NCBI RefSeq assembly: GCF_900105555.1
Contig: NZ_FNTZ01000001.1
Coordinates: 2,232,001 to 2,296,000, forward strand
Length of the DNA stretch: 64,000 nucleotides
Reading direction: 5' to 3'
DNA from: Pseudomonas coleopterorum
GTDB taxonomy: Bacteria; Pseudomonadota; Gammaproteobacteria; Pseudomonadales; Pseudomonadaceae
Positions 54,208-62,798 of the stretch are shown piece by piece (positions within the stretch are counted from its first letter, which is position 1; every line of letters starts with the position of its first letter). Under the pieces are notes generated by a model, which was not told the origin of the DNA, did no database searches, and was given only the letters and a program-made list of their open reading frames with translations. Both the position numbers and the translations under genes were made by a program.

Positions 54208-55272
54208 TCAGGCTTCCAGGGCCGCGCGCAGTTGCGCTTGCAGCGATTGCGCGTCGAGGTCCTGGCCGATCAGCACCAGGCGCGTGCTGCGTGCTTCGTC
54301 AGCGGCCCAGGGGCGATCGAAGTGCTTGTCGAAACGCGTGCCCACGCCCTGGATCAGCAGACGCATCGGTTTGCCCGGAATCGCCGCGAAACCCTTCACC
54401 CGCAGGATGCCGTGTTGAACCACGGCGGCGTTGAGCGCCTGCAGCAGCTTGGCCTCCTCGGCCTGGGGCAGCTCGATGGAGATCGAGTCGAACGCATCGT
54501 GGTCGTGATCGTCGTGATCGTCACCCTCGTGATGGTCATGATGGCTCTTGCGTGCGTCGATGTGCTGCTCCGACTCGGCGCCCAGGCCCAGCAGCACCGC
54601 CAGGGGCAAACGACCGCTGCTGGCTTCGACCACCTTGACCGCGGCCGGCAATTCTTCGGCCACCTCGGCGCGCACGGCGGCCAGGGCCTGAGCATCGATC
54701 AGGTCGGCCTTGTTGAGGATCACCAGGTCGGCGCTGGCCAACTGGTCGGCGAACAGCTCGTGCAGCGGCGACTCGTGGTCCAGGTTGGGGTCGAGCTTGC
54801 GCTGGGCGTCGACCTGGTCGGGGAATGCGGCAAAGGTACCGGCCGCCACCGCCGGGCTGTCGACCACGGTGATGACCGCATCGACCGTGCAGGCACTGCG
54901 GATTTCCGGCCACTGGAAGGCCTGGACCAGCGGCTTGGGCAAGGCCAGCCCGCTGGTTTCGATGAGAATGTGGTCGAGGTCGGCGCGGCGGGCGACCAGC
55001 TCGCGCATGACCGGAAAGAATTCTTCCTGAACCGTGCAGCACAGGCAGCCGTTGGCCAGCTCGTAGACGCGGCCGTTGGCCTCCTCTTCGCTGCAGCCGA
55101 TGGTGCACTGCTTGAGAATTTCGCCGTCGATGCCCAGCTCGCCGAATTCGTTGACGATCACGGCAATGCGCCGACCCTGGGCGTTGTCGAGCATGTGCCG
55201 CAGCAAGGTGGTCTTGCCCGAGCCGAGGAAGCCGGTGACGATGGTGACGGGTAGTTTGGACAGCGTTTTCAT
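54208..55272 (-). CDS. cobW: CobW-type metal-chaperone GTPase
   Basis: 354 aa, G3E family. P-loop GFLGSGKTTLL (residues 14-24), metal-binding GCLCC motif (CxCC) after ANG, switch ETSGLALPKPL, base-recognition NKADLID, and a His/Asp-rich linker (about 245-262, many HH and HD pairs) before the C-terminal CobW-C domain. CobW uses GTP to hold Co(II) and deliver it to CobN. First gene behind a cobalamin riboswitch; the Zur-linked COG0523 paralogues lack such context. Confidence 0.95.
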   Translation of the reverse strand: MKTLSKLPVTIVTGFLGSGKTTLLRHMLDNAQGRRIAVIVNEFGELGIDGEILKQCTIGCSEEEANGRVYELANGCLCCTVQEEFFPVMRELVARRADLDHILIETSGLALPKPLVQAFQWPEIRSACTVDAVITVVDSPAVAAGTFAAFPDQVDAQRKLDPNLDHESPLHELFADQLASADLVILNKADLIDAQALAAVRAEVAEELPAAVKVVEASSGRLPLAVLLGLGAESEQHIDARKSHHDHHEGDDHDDHDHDAFDSISIELPQAEEAKLLQALNAAVVQHGILRVKGFAAIPGKPMRLLIQGVGTRFDKHFDRPWAADEARSTRLVLIGQDLDAQSLQAQLRAALEA

Positions 55273-55374
55273 CGGGTCGCCCTGATTGCGCGGCAGGGCA
55301 CGAGACGAGCGCCGCTACGGCAGGCGCCGGCATTCGTCACCGGATCACCCCGCCCGGTTGAATAGGAAAGAACG

Positions 55375-55560
55375 GCGAGGCAGGTCTCCTGGCTCGTGAT
55401 GCCGGCCCTGCGGGCCGAGGCTGCAGCGCCTTCCCGCGAACGATCGCAGTGGCCTTGGCGCAGCCTTCATCACTTACAGTTGCGGGGGCAGCCGCGGCTT
55501 GGACCGCGTTCCCGTCTTAGCTCTGCCGGGCAGAGAACCTCGAACGCGCAAGGCTAACAC
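55375..55560 (-). promoter_or_regulatory. Cobalamin riboswitch 2 (cobW-cobN-chlI/D leader)
   Basis: On the minus strand: gttagccttgcgcg, agacgggaacgcggtc, gctgcccccgcaactgtaag core, and the 3' box gccaggagacctgcc, ending about 100 bases before cobW. It has the same core class as riboswitch 1. Most of the 316-base gap between cobW and the importer genes is this element. Confidence 0.93.
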
Positions 55561-55588
55561 AGGGCACGGGATGTGTCAGTGACGCGGC

Positions 55589-56344
55589 TCAGACCCGATA
55601 GCGCACGTGCGGTCGACCGTCGGCCAGACTGACTTCGGCGTGCACGCCGTAGACTTCGGCGATCAGGCCCTCGGTCAGGACCTGGGCTGGCGCGCCGCTG
55701 GCCACCAGGCGCCCGTCCTTGAGGACCACCAGCACGTCACAGAACATGGCTGCCAGGTTCAGGTCGTGAATCGCCATGACGCAGGTCAGGGGCAGGTCCT
55801 GGATCAGGTGCAGCAGTTCCAGTTGATGCTGGATATCGAGGTGATTGGTTGGCTCGTCGAGCAGCAGTTCGCTGGGCTGCTGGGCCAGGGCGCGGGCGAT
55901 CTGCACCCGCTGACGCTCGCCACCGGACAGGGTGTGCCAGCGCCGCTGCGCGTGGCCGCCCAGGTTGACCTGGGCCAGTGCCTGGGCAATGGCCCGATCG
56001 TCTTCTCGCAGCCACGGCGCGAACGGCGAGCGATGGGGCGTACGACCCAGGCGCACGACCTCCTCCACGCGAATGTCCACCTCGGTGCTGGCGTGCTGCT
56101 CCACCATCGCCACTTGCCGGGCGATGGTGCGCCGCGCCAGGTCGGCCAAGGGTTGATCGTCGAGGCTGACCTGGCCCTGGCTGGGACGGTCCAGCCCGGC
56201 CAGCAGGCGCAGCAGCGACGACTTGCCCGAGCCGTTCGGGCCGATCAGCCCGACCAGACTGCCAGGCGTGATGGCCAGGCTGACGTCGTCGAGAATCAGC
56301 AGCCCACCGGCCTTCCAGCTGACGTGGTGCAGTTGCAGGCTCAT
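55589..56344 (-). CDS. BtuD/FecE-type ABC importer ATPase
   Basis: 251 aa. Walker A GPNGSGKSSLLRLLAG (about 35-50), Q-loop MVEQHASTE, signature LSGGERQRVQIARALAQ, Walker B LLLDEPTNHLD, H-loop AIHDLN. ATPase of a FecCDE/BtuCD-type importer. The start overlaps the permease stop by 4 bases. Because the operon leader is a cobalamin riboswitch, the cargo is probably B12 or another corrinoid rather than a siderophore (inference). Confidence 0.92.
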   Translation of the reverse strand: MSLQLHHVSWKAGGLLILDDVSLAITPGSLVGLIGPNGSGKSSLLRLLAGLDRPSQGQVSLDDQPLADLARRTIARQVAMVEQHASTEVDIRVEEVVRLGRTPHRSPFAPWLREDDRAIAQALAQVNLGGHAQRRWHTLSGGERQRVQIARALAQQPSELLLDEPTNHLDIQHQLELLHLIQDLPLTCVMAIHDLNLAAMFCDVLVVLKDGRLVASGAPAQVLTEGLIAEVYGVHAEVSLADGRPHVRYRV

Positions 56345-57381
56345 GCTCGACGCCTCGCACGGTAAAGGATCAAGGCAAACGCCGGGGCGCCGACCAAGGC
56401 CGTGACCACGCCGATGGGCAATACCTGGCCCGGTACGATGATGCGCGCGACGATATCCGCCAACACCATGAAATTGGCGCCGATCAGTACCGAGGCGAGC
56501 AACAGCCGAACATGGCTCGGACCCACCAGAAAGCGGGCAATGTGCGGTACTACCAGACCGACGAAGCCTACCGCGCCGACGATGCTGACCAGGGTGGCGG
56601 TGATCAGCGCGGTGGTTGCAAACAACACCAGCCGCACCGCCACCACGGGCACGCCCAGGGTGGCGGCGGCGTCTTCACCGAACACGAAGGCATCCAGCGC
56701 TCGGGCGAAGTACAAGCACACCAGCAAACCTGCACCCACTACCGCCGCGGCCAGGCCAACATCGGGCCAGCGCACCCCGCCCAGGCTGCCGAGCAGCCAG
56801 AACATCACGCTGCGGGCCTGTTCGGCATTGGCCGAGGTCGAAACGATATAAGCGGTCAGTGCATTGAACAGCTGCGATCCGGCCACTCCGGCGAGAATCA
56901 CCTGGGCCGGACCGCTGCGGGCACCCGCAGCCAGCAGCAGCACCAGGCCGAATGCCAGCGCGGCGCCGAGAAAAGCCCCCAGGGAAATGCCGATCACGCC
57001 GCCGCCCAGGCCCAGCAGCATGATCATCACTGCGCCGGTCGAAGCGCCGGCAGAGATGCCCAGCACATAGGGTTCGGCCAGCACGTTGCGCAACAGCGCC
57101 TGCAGCACCGCACCACAGATCGCCAGACCGGCGCCGCAACAGGCGGCCACCAAGGCGCGGCTCAGGCGGTACTCCCAGATGATTCCCTGGACGATACGCG
57201 GCACCGCGTAGTCGCCCAGGCCGAGGCCGTTGAGCAATGCCTTGCCGACCGTGCCCAGGTCGATGCCCATCTCCCCTACCGACACCGCGAGGGCGATCGA
57301 TACGCTCAGCGTGGCCAGGGCCAGCACGGCCAGCAGGCAGCGCCAGATCCAGCCATCTTCACGGGCCAGGCGCTGGATCAA
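56341..57381 (-). CDS. BtuC/FecCD-type ABC importer permease
   Basis: 346 aa with about ten hydrophobic helices. FecCD signatures: RLSRALVAACCGAGLAICGAVLQALLRNVLAEPYVLGISAGASTGAV and VGAVGFVGLVVPHIARFLVGPSHVRLLLASVLIGANFMVLAD. Coupled by 4-base overlaps to both neighbours (binding protein upstream, ATPase downstream). Inner-membrane channel of the corrinoid importer. Confidence 0.93.
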   Translation of the reverse strand: MIQRLAREDGWIWRCLLAVLALATLSVSIALAVSVGEMGIDLGTVGKALLNGLGLGDYAVPRIVQGIIWEYRLSRALVAACCGAGLAICGAVLQALLRNVLAEPYVLGISAGASTGAVMIMLLGLGGGVIGISLGAFLGAALAFGLVLLLAAGARSGPAQVILAGVAGSQLFNALTAYIVSTSANAEQARSVMFWLLGSLGGVRWPDVGLAAAVVGAGLLVCLYFARALDAFVFGEDAAATLGVPVVAVRLVLFATTALITATLVSIVGAVGFVGLVVPHIARFLVGPSHVRLLLASVLIGANFMVLADIVARIIVPGQVLPIGVVTALVGAPAFALILYRARRRA

Positions 57382-58406
57382 GGGGTGGCCCGTGTACGCT
57401 CGAGGCCCGCCGCGATGTCTTCCACCGCGCGCACCACATCCATGGACGGATTCAGCGACTGGGCATCGACGACGATGATGCGGTCGTTGCGCACCGCATC
57501 CAGTTCACGGGTGACCGGGTCGCTGCGCAGGAAGGCGAGCTTCTTCTCGACATCGTCGGCCGGATACAGTCGACGTTGCATGCGGGCAACGACGATCACG
57601 TCGGGGTTGCTGGCGGCGATGCTTTCCCAGCTCACGCCAGGCCACTCCTCGTCACTGTCGACGATGTTGCGCAAACCCAGCAGACGATTGATGTAGCCCG
57701 GCGCGCCGTTCTTGCCGGCCACCCAAGGGTCCCCCTCCAGGCGCGTGCTGGAGAACCAGTACACCACTGACAAGGGTTTCTGCCCGGTGCGCGAGGCGCG
57801 CTCGGTGGCGGCCTGAATGCGCGCCTGCAACTGGGCGGTCAAATGCTCCCCGGCTGGTTCGACATCGAAGATGGTGGCCAGCTCGCGAATTTCCTTGTTC
57901 ACCAGGTCCATCGAGAACATCTGGCTGCGACTGCCGTCGGCATTGGAAGTGGCGGTGACCTGCTTGCCGTCGCAGTCGCTGGGCGATACGTAGGACGGGA
58001 TGCCGAGACTGGCCAGCTGCTCGGGCTTGGCGACTTCACCGTTGGGGCCGACATGGTAGGTGTACTGCGCCACCACGATGTCGGGCGCGGTATTGGCCAC
58101 GGCTTCGAAGCTGGGCGCATTGTCGGCCAGGCGCGGCACCTTGGCATTGTCGGCGCGCAGGTGCTCGGGCAGCGGCCCGAACCAGACCCCGGTGCCGACC
58201 ATGCGTGGTGCCAGGCCCAGTGACAACAGAATCTCCGTGCTCGCCTGGCCCAGGCTGACCGCGCGCTGTGGCGCCGCCTGGACAGTCACCGGCGCTCCAC
58301 AGTTGGGCAGGGTCAGGGGATAGTGGGTGGCGGCGAGGCTGGCACCGGCGGCGAACAGACCGACGACAGCGACGCTGGCGTGGGCAAAGACGGCAGAAAA
58401 ACGCAT
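57378..58406 (-). CDS. BtuF-type periplasmic substrate-binding protein
   Basis: 342-aa precursor. Signal peptide MRFSAVFAHASVAVVGLFAAGASLAA, then a class III binding-protein fold: RAVSLGQASTEILLSLGLAPRMVGTGVW, FEAVANTAPDIVVAQYTY, and in the second lobe SWESIAASNPDVIVVA and VRNDRIIVVDAQSLNPSMDVVRAVEDIA. First gene of the importer, with aaggag before the ATG at 58406 and a cobalamin riboswitch 40 bases upstream. An outer-membrane BtuB receptor is not in this window. Confidence 0.9.
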   Translation of the reverse strand: MRFSAVFAHASVAVVGLFAAGASLAATHYPLTLPNCGAPVTVQAAPQRAVSLGQASTEILLSLGLAPRMVGTGVWFGPLPEHLRADNAKVPRLADNAPSFEAVANTAPDIVVAQYTYHVGPNGEVAKPEQLASLGIPSYVSPSDCDGKQVTATSNADGSRSQMFSMDLVNKEIRELATIFDVEPAGEHLTAQLQARIQAATERASRTGQKPLSVVYWFSSTRLEGDPWVAGKNGAPGYINRLLGLRNIVDSDEEWPGVSWESIAASNPDVIVVARMQRRLYPADDVEKKLAFLRSDPVTRELDAVRNDRIIVVDAQSLNPSMDVVRAVEDIAAGLERTRATP

Positions 58407-58446
58407 GGCAACTCCTTGGATGGCGCGTCCAACAGGTTCAGGAAAA

Positions 58447-58600
58447 TCCCAGGGGCAAGGTCTGGCTGACGACATGTAACATGCCGATCACAGTGGCGCG
58501 ACCGCGCCGGATTCGAACCGGCTTCCTGCACTGGGCGAAGACAAACGGCGCTGACGGTAGGCGACCCGTGGGCAAAGATCAAATGGTTTAGCCCCGACCA
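58447..58600 (-). promoter_or_regulatory. Cobalamin riboswitch 3 (BtuF/C/D-like operon leader), variant core
   Basis: On the minus strand: gcaggaagccggttcgaatc, cggcgcggtcgcgccactgtga (core of the GCGGTCxCGCCACTG type instead of GCTGCCCCCGCAAC), and the 3' box gtcagccagaccttgcc. It differs from the two other riboswitches of the window, suggesting a separate history. The gap between the efflux genes and the importer holds nothing else. Confidence 0.85.
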
Positions 58601-58624
58601 GGGGGTGCAACCGTCTTGGCCGCC

Positions 58625-59797
58625 CTAGGGCGCGCCGTCACTCGGCGGATCCGTGCGGTCCTGCTCGACCACATAACCGGTGTCGATGCTGACCACGACC
58701 GACATGCCGGGCCGCAGCCGTTGCGCTGCGGCCTGATCCGGGTCCACGGTGATGCGCACCGGAATCCGCTGGGCGATCTTGACGAAGTTGCCGGTGGCGT
58801 TGTCGGCCTGCAGCAGGCTGAATTCCGAACCCGTCGCCGGTGAGATGCGCTGCACGTGCCCGCGCAGTCGCAGGTGATTGAGCGCGTCCACGGTGAAGGT
58901 CACCGGCTGACCGATGCGCACGTTGGCCATCTGGGTTTCCTTCATGTTGGCCACTACCCACAGCGTGTCGGGCACCAGCGCCATCAATTGCGCCCCGGAG
59001 TTGACGTAGGCGCCCAGACGCACGCCGATCTGCCCCAACTGGCCGTCGCGCGGCGCTACGATGCGGGTGTTGTCCAGATCGATGCGGGCCAGCTCCACGG
59101 CGGCTTCGGCGTTGGTCACGTTGGCTTCCAGCGAGTCGCGGTTGACGATCACCGTCTGCAGGTCTTCGCGCGCAATCGCCAGCGCAGCCTTGGCCTGCGC
59201 CACCGACGCCAGCGCCTGGGCATTGGCGGCTCGGGTCACATCCAGCTCGCGGCGCGACACCGAGCCATCGCTGATCAGGTCCTGGTTGCGGCGCAGGTCG
59301 GCGGCGCCCTTGCGGGCCTGCGCTTCACTGTCGACGACCGCCGCCTGGCGCTGGGCGATGGTGGCTTCGGCACTGCGGCGCTGTTGCAGGTTGTTGGCCA
59401 GTGCGGTTTTCTGCACCTGCACCTGGGCCAGCGCCTGGTTCAGGCGTTGCCTATAGATGCGGTCGTCCAGACGCACCAACAGGTCACCGGCATTGACGAA
59501 CTGGAAGTCCTGCACGGGCACTTCGTACACATAGCCCGCCAGTTGCGGCCCGATGATCGTCACCTGGCCCCGCACCAGCGCGTTCTCGGTGCTTTCGATG
59601 TGGCTGCTGAACGGTGGCAGCTGCCAGGCATACAGCACGATCGCCACGCCAACCAGCGCCACGCTGGCGAAGATCAGGCTGGACAGTACCCGCACCCGTC
59701 GCGAGCGCGGTTCGGTGGCGGCCGGATTGGGCGGCGGAGTCTGGCCTTCGGGCGTGGCGGCGATGGCGTTGGTGGTCGTGGACGTCGGTTCGGTCAT
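58625..59797 (-). CDS. HlyD/EmrA-type membrane fusion protein
   Basis: 390 aa. Short cytoplasmic tail, one membrane helix (VLSSLIFASVALVGVAIVLYAW), lipoyl half (ENALVRGQVTIIGPQLAGYVYEVPVQDFQFVNAGDLLVRLDDR), long coiled-coil hairpin (about 95-230), second lipoyl half (TRIVAPRDGQLGQIGVRLGAYVNSG) and beta-barrel. Periplasmic adaptor of a tripartite efflux pump with the DHA2 transporter encoded just upstream in transcription (4-base overlap). An outer-membrane TolC-like gene is not present. Confidence 0.92.
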   Translation of the reverse strand: MTEPTSTTTNAIAATPEGQTPPPNPAATEPRSRRVRVLSSLIFASVALVGVAIVLYAWQLPPFSSHIESTENALVRGQVTIIGPQLAGYVYEVPVQDFQFVNAGDLLVRLDDRIYRQRLNQALAQVQVQKTALANNLQQRRSAEATIAQRQAAVVDSEAQARKGAADLRRNQDLISDGSVSRRELDVTRAANAQALASVAQAKAALAIAREDLQTVIVNRDSLEANVTNAEAAVELARIDLDNTRIVAPRDGQLGQIGVRLGAYVNSGAQLMALVPDTLWVVANMKETQMANVRIGQPVTFTVDALNHLRLRGHVQRISPATGSEFSLLQADNATGNFVKIAQRIPVRITVDPDQAAAQRLRPGMSVVVSIDTGYVVEQDRTDPPSDGAP

Positions 59798-61455
59798 GAA
59801 GTGCTGGCGCCGCTGGTGGATACAGTAGGTGTCGCGGCGGTGGTGACCGCCCGGGTAGTGCTCATCAGCCACAGGCTGCGTACGAAGATCCATAGCATGG
59901 TCAGTACGGCAATGATGCAGATCAGCATGAAGACATCGTTATAGGCCATGACGTTCGCCTCGCGGGTGGCGGCGGTGGCCAGGGCGCGGGTGCCCAGAGT
60001 CGTGCGCAACGCGGGGTCGGCGATGCTCGCCAGGTAGCTCGCGGCGGAGCCGCTGATGCGCGCCTGCACCAGCGGATCCAGCAGCGTCAGGTGCTCGACG
60101 ATCATGCTCGAGTGGTATTTCTCGCGCACGATCTGGAACGTACCCAGCAACGCCGCGCCGATCAATCCGCCGAGGTTGTTGCAGATACCGAAGAGGACCG
60201 AGAAGCTCACCAGGTTGCGTGGATTGGTCAGCACGTGGCGCATGCCCAGCACCATGGTCGGCCCCAGGAAAAACGTGCCGCCAAAACCCAGCAGGAACTG
60301 GCTCAGGTACATGTTGGCCGGACGCGTCAGGTTGCTGGAGAAACTGTCCATCGCCGAGCCCACGGCCATCAGGGCCAAGGCGATGATCAGCGGCATGAAC
60401 AGATGCTCCGGGTTGATCGTCCAGGCGCTCACGGCCAGCCCGGCCACTGCGCCACAGAGCATTACCACATAAAGGGTGCGCATCTGCTCCTGGCCCATGT
60501 TCAGCACCTGCAGCAGCCCCACCGCCCCGGTGGACTGCTCCGACAGCACCATGCGCGTGAGAATCACCGCCAGGGCCAGGCGGATGGCGACGCCGCTGCC
60601 CAGCCAGCGGGTCATCAGCATCGGGTTGCTGCGATTGTGCTCCACAGCCAGCCCACCGAGGATCAGTACGATCGCCCCTGCCGACGCCCAGCCGATCCAG
60701 TCCGCCTCCAGCCACCAGTCGATCCGCCCCAGCGACAGCACGGCGCAGAGCAAGGCAATACCCGTCGCCAGGATGGCGAAAATCAGGAAATCCAGCGGTT
60801 CGAAGGTCTTGAAGCGGTCGCCCGGCGGCAGCTTGAGCAGGAACACGCAGCCCAGGGTCAGCAGCGCCATGCCCAGTTCGAACAGATACAGGCCGCGCCA
60901 CTCGGCGATCTGCAGCAGGTCTTCGGAGAATACTCGAGCAAGGGGCAGCGCCAGTTGCGAGGTGCCCAAGCCCAGCACCAGGGCCTTGAGTCGCCACTTG
61001 GCGGGAAAGGCCTGGATCATGTAGTACAGGCCCAGCGAACTCAAGGCCGCGCCGACCATGCCGTGTGCGGCCCGCACAGCGATGGCCGACGCGAGATCGT
61101 TGACGAACAGGTGGCCGAAGGTCACCAGGGCATAGAGCACCAGAAACAGTTCGGTGAAGGTGCGCAACCCGAATTGCTGGCGAAACTTGACCAGCAGCAG
61201 GTTCATCGACACGTTGGTCATCACGTAGGCGGCCGGCAGCCAGGCCATCTCCGCCGCCGTGGCGCCGAGCGCGCCTTGCAGAAATTGCAGGTTCGCCACC
61301 ACCAGTGAGTTGCCCAGGCCACCGGTCAGGGCCACCAGCAAGCCAACGATCCCGAACGCCAGCCGCTTGGGTGTCGAATGCAAGGGCGTCGATGGCGAGC
61401 CCGGCAGGTTCGGCTTTTCGTGGGGCAGCCAGTCGCGGCTCGTGTAGCGGGACAT
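59794..61455 (-). CDS. DHA2-type MFS efflux transporter (EmrB-like)
   Basis: 553 aa with about 14 hydrophobic helices (ANLQFLQGALGATAAEMAWLPAAYVMTNVSMNLLLVKF; FLLGFGGTFFLGPTMVLGMRHVL). It has the EmrB/DHA2 shape, with a long C-terminal region, but a divergent helix 1 lacking the usual LDxTIVNVALP motif, so it belongs to an atypical subgroup. It exports an unknown compound with the adaptor encoded next. No regulator gene adjoins. Confidence 0.88.
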   Translation of the reverse strand: MSRYTSRDWLPHEKPNLPGSPSTPLHSTPKRLAFGIVGLLVALTGGLGNSLVVANLQFLQGALGATAAEMAWLPAAYVMTNVSMNLLLVKFRQQFGLRTFTELFLVLYALVTFGHLFVNDLASAIAVRAAHGMVGAALSSLGLYYMIQAFPAKWRLKALVLGLGTSQLALPLARVFSEDLLQIAEWRGLYLFELGMALLTLGCVFLLKLPPGDRFKTFEPLDFLIFAILATGIALLCAVLSLGRIDWWLEADWIGWASAGAIVLILGGLAVEHNRSNPMLMTRWLGSGVAIRLALAVILTRMVLSEQSTGAVGLLQVLNMGQEQMRTLYVVMLCGAVAGLAVSAWTINPEHLFMPLIIALALMAVGSAMDSFSSNLTRPANMYLSQFLLGFGGTFFLGPTMVLGMRHVLTNPRNLVSFSVLFGICNNLGGLIGAALLGTFQIVREKYHSSMIVEHLTLLDPLVQARISGSAASYLASIADPALRTTLGTRALATAATREANVMAYNDVFMLICIIAVLTMLWIFVRSLWLMSTTRAVTTAATPTVSTSGASTS

Positions 61456-61619
61456 GCGGTGGCCTTGGCAGGTGGCGAGCGGAACGTTGGAAAGGGTGCG
61501 CTAGTAAACCTCACCCATGGGTGGCTTGCCAATGGTCGCCGCCCTCTCGATTTGACTGTGCCTCGGCAGTGACCCAAGCTGAATACCCCGGCCAAGCCTG
61601 CGCCTCTTCGGATACCTGC

Positions 61620-62672
61620 ATGTCTAAACGCGTTCGCCTTTCGCTGATCTTGATTGTGTTTTCGCTGCTGCTGGCAGGCCTGTGGTATGCCTTGCGCCCC
61701 GCCGCCACGGCGCCGGTTGCACCGCAACAGGGCTATACCAAGGCCCTGAACCAGGCCCGCAACGGTCAACCAGGCGCGGCCCGCGTGCTCTATCAGCAGC
61801 TGGCGCGCAGCGATCTTGCCCCCGAGCGCCGCGCTGCGCTGTATGCCCAACTGCACAATTACCCCAGTCCGCAGGCGCTCAAACTGGCCAGCGCCGATCT
61901 GCACAGCGACGAGGCGCAGGTGCGACATGCCGCGATCGATGCGGTCATCGGGCTCGTCCCCGAAAGTCAGCGCAGCGTGCTGCTCGGCCCGTTGCTGGAA
62001 GACGAGGATCAGGCCATCCGCTTCCATGCCGCCCGTGGCCTGATCGGCCTGCCGATCGATGAGTTGGGGCTGTATTTCGCTCACTTGGACAAGGTGGTGA
62101 ACGCCTACATCGCCGACCTGCAAGGTAACACCGACGACGCCACCGCTCAGCTCGAACTGGCGCGCCTGTACCTGCACGATGCGGCCTACCAGCAGGCAGA
62201 GCAGGCCCTGACTCGCTACCGCACCTTGGCGCCCGACGACCTTGAAGCCATTGCCGTGCAAGTGGAGCTCCTCGAACGCCAAGGCAAAAGCGACTCGGCC
62301 CGCGCCTTGCTGGCCGAGCAGTTGCTCGCCCATCCGCAATCGGCGCTGTTGCAGCAGCAACTGGGCCTCTGGCTGATGGCCCATGACGAGGACGAATACG
62401 CCCTGCTCGCCCTCGCCCGTGCGGTTGAACTGGCACCGGACAACAACGATTACCGCTACGTGCTGGCCACCAACCTGCACGACCTGCAGCAGATCGAGGC
62501 GGCGCAGAAACAGCTCGAAGAGATTCTGCGCCGTGATCCGGCCAACCGTCGCGCGCGGGTGCTATTGATCCAGTACTGGAAGGAAACCGGGCAGTTGCAG
62601 AACGTGCAGATACTGTTGGCCGAACTCGAGCAGCAGAACGCCGACGATCCAAGCCTGCAACAGGGCCTGTGA
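61620..62672 (+). CDS. Membrane-anchored TPR-repeat protein
   Basis: 350 aa. N-terminal membrane anchor (LSLILIVFSLLLAGLWYAL) followed by helical repeats throughout: HEAT-like stretch (about 85-150, VRHAAIDAVIGLVPESQRSVLLGPLLEDEDQAIRFHAARGLIGL), and TPR units (about 170-345, ATAQLELARLYLHDAAYQQAEQALTRYRTLAPDDLEAIA ... YRYVLATNLHDLQQIEAAQKQLEEILRRDPANRRA). Probably periplasm-facing scaffold. Predicted partners unknown. The start ATG at 61620 precedes the anchor; a longer upstream reading frame overlaps the divergent transporter gene. Confidence 0.82.
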   Translation: MSKRVRLSLILIVFSLLLAGLWYALRPAATAPVAPQQGYTKALNQARNGQPGAARVLYQQLARSDLAPERRAALYAQLHNYPSPQALKLASADLHSDEAQVRHAAIDAVIGLVPESQRSVLLGPLLEDEDQAIRFHAARGLIGLPIDELGLYFAHLDKVVNAYIADLQGNTDDATAQLELARLYLHDAAYQQAEQALTRYRTLAPDDLEAIAVQVELLERQGKSDSARALLAEQLLAHPQSALLQQQLGLWLMAHDEDEYALLALARAVELAPDNNDYRYVLATNLHDLQQIEAAQKQLEEILRRDPANRRARVLLIQYWKETGQLQNVQILLAELEQQNADDPSLQQGL

Positions 62673-62798
62673 AATCGCCCGGTTCCGATGGCGAATTTCG
62701 GTCATGCCACCCAGGAACCCCGCTACCGGCGCGGTGTCCAGTATCATGCTGTAGCACATTGCGCAACGCAGCCCTTCCCGCTACCCGAGGACACCTTT

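Noticed and set aside
50053..55254. Very long plus-strand open frames (888 and 780 codons) opposite cobN and cobW
   Set aside because: Both lie antisense to well-supported genes, show no domains, and are expected from third-position GC bias; treated as shadows.
58500..58530. Possible tRNA T-arm (GGTTCGAATCC) on the minus strand
   Set aside because: No acceptor, D or anticodon stems can be drawn; the motif is part of cobalamin riboswitch 3.
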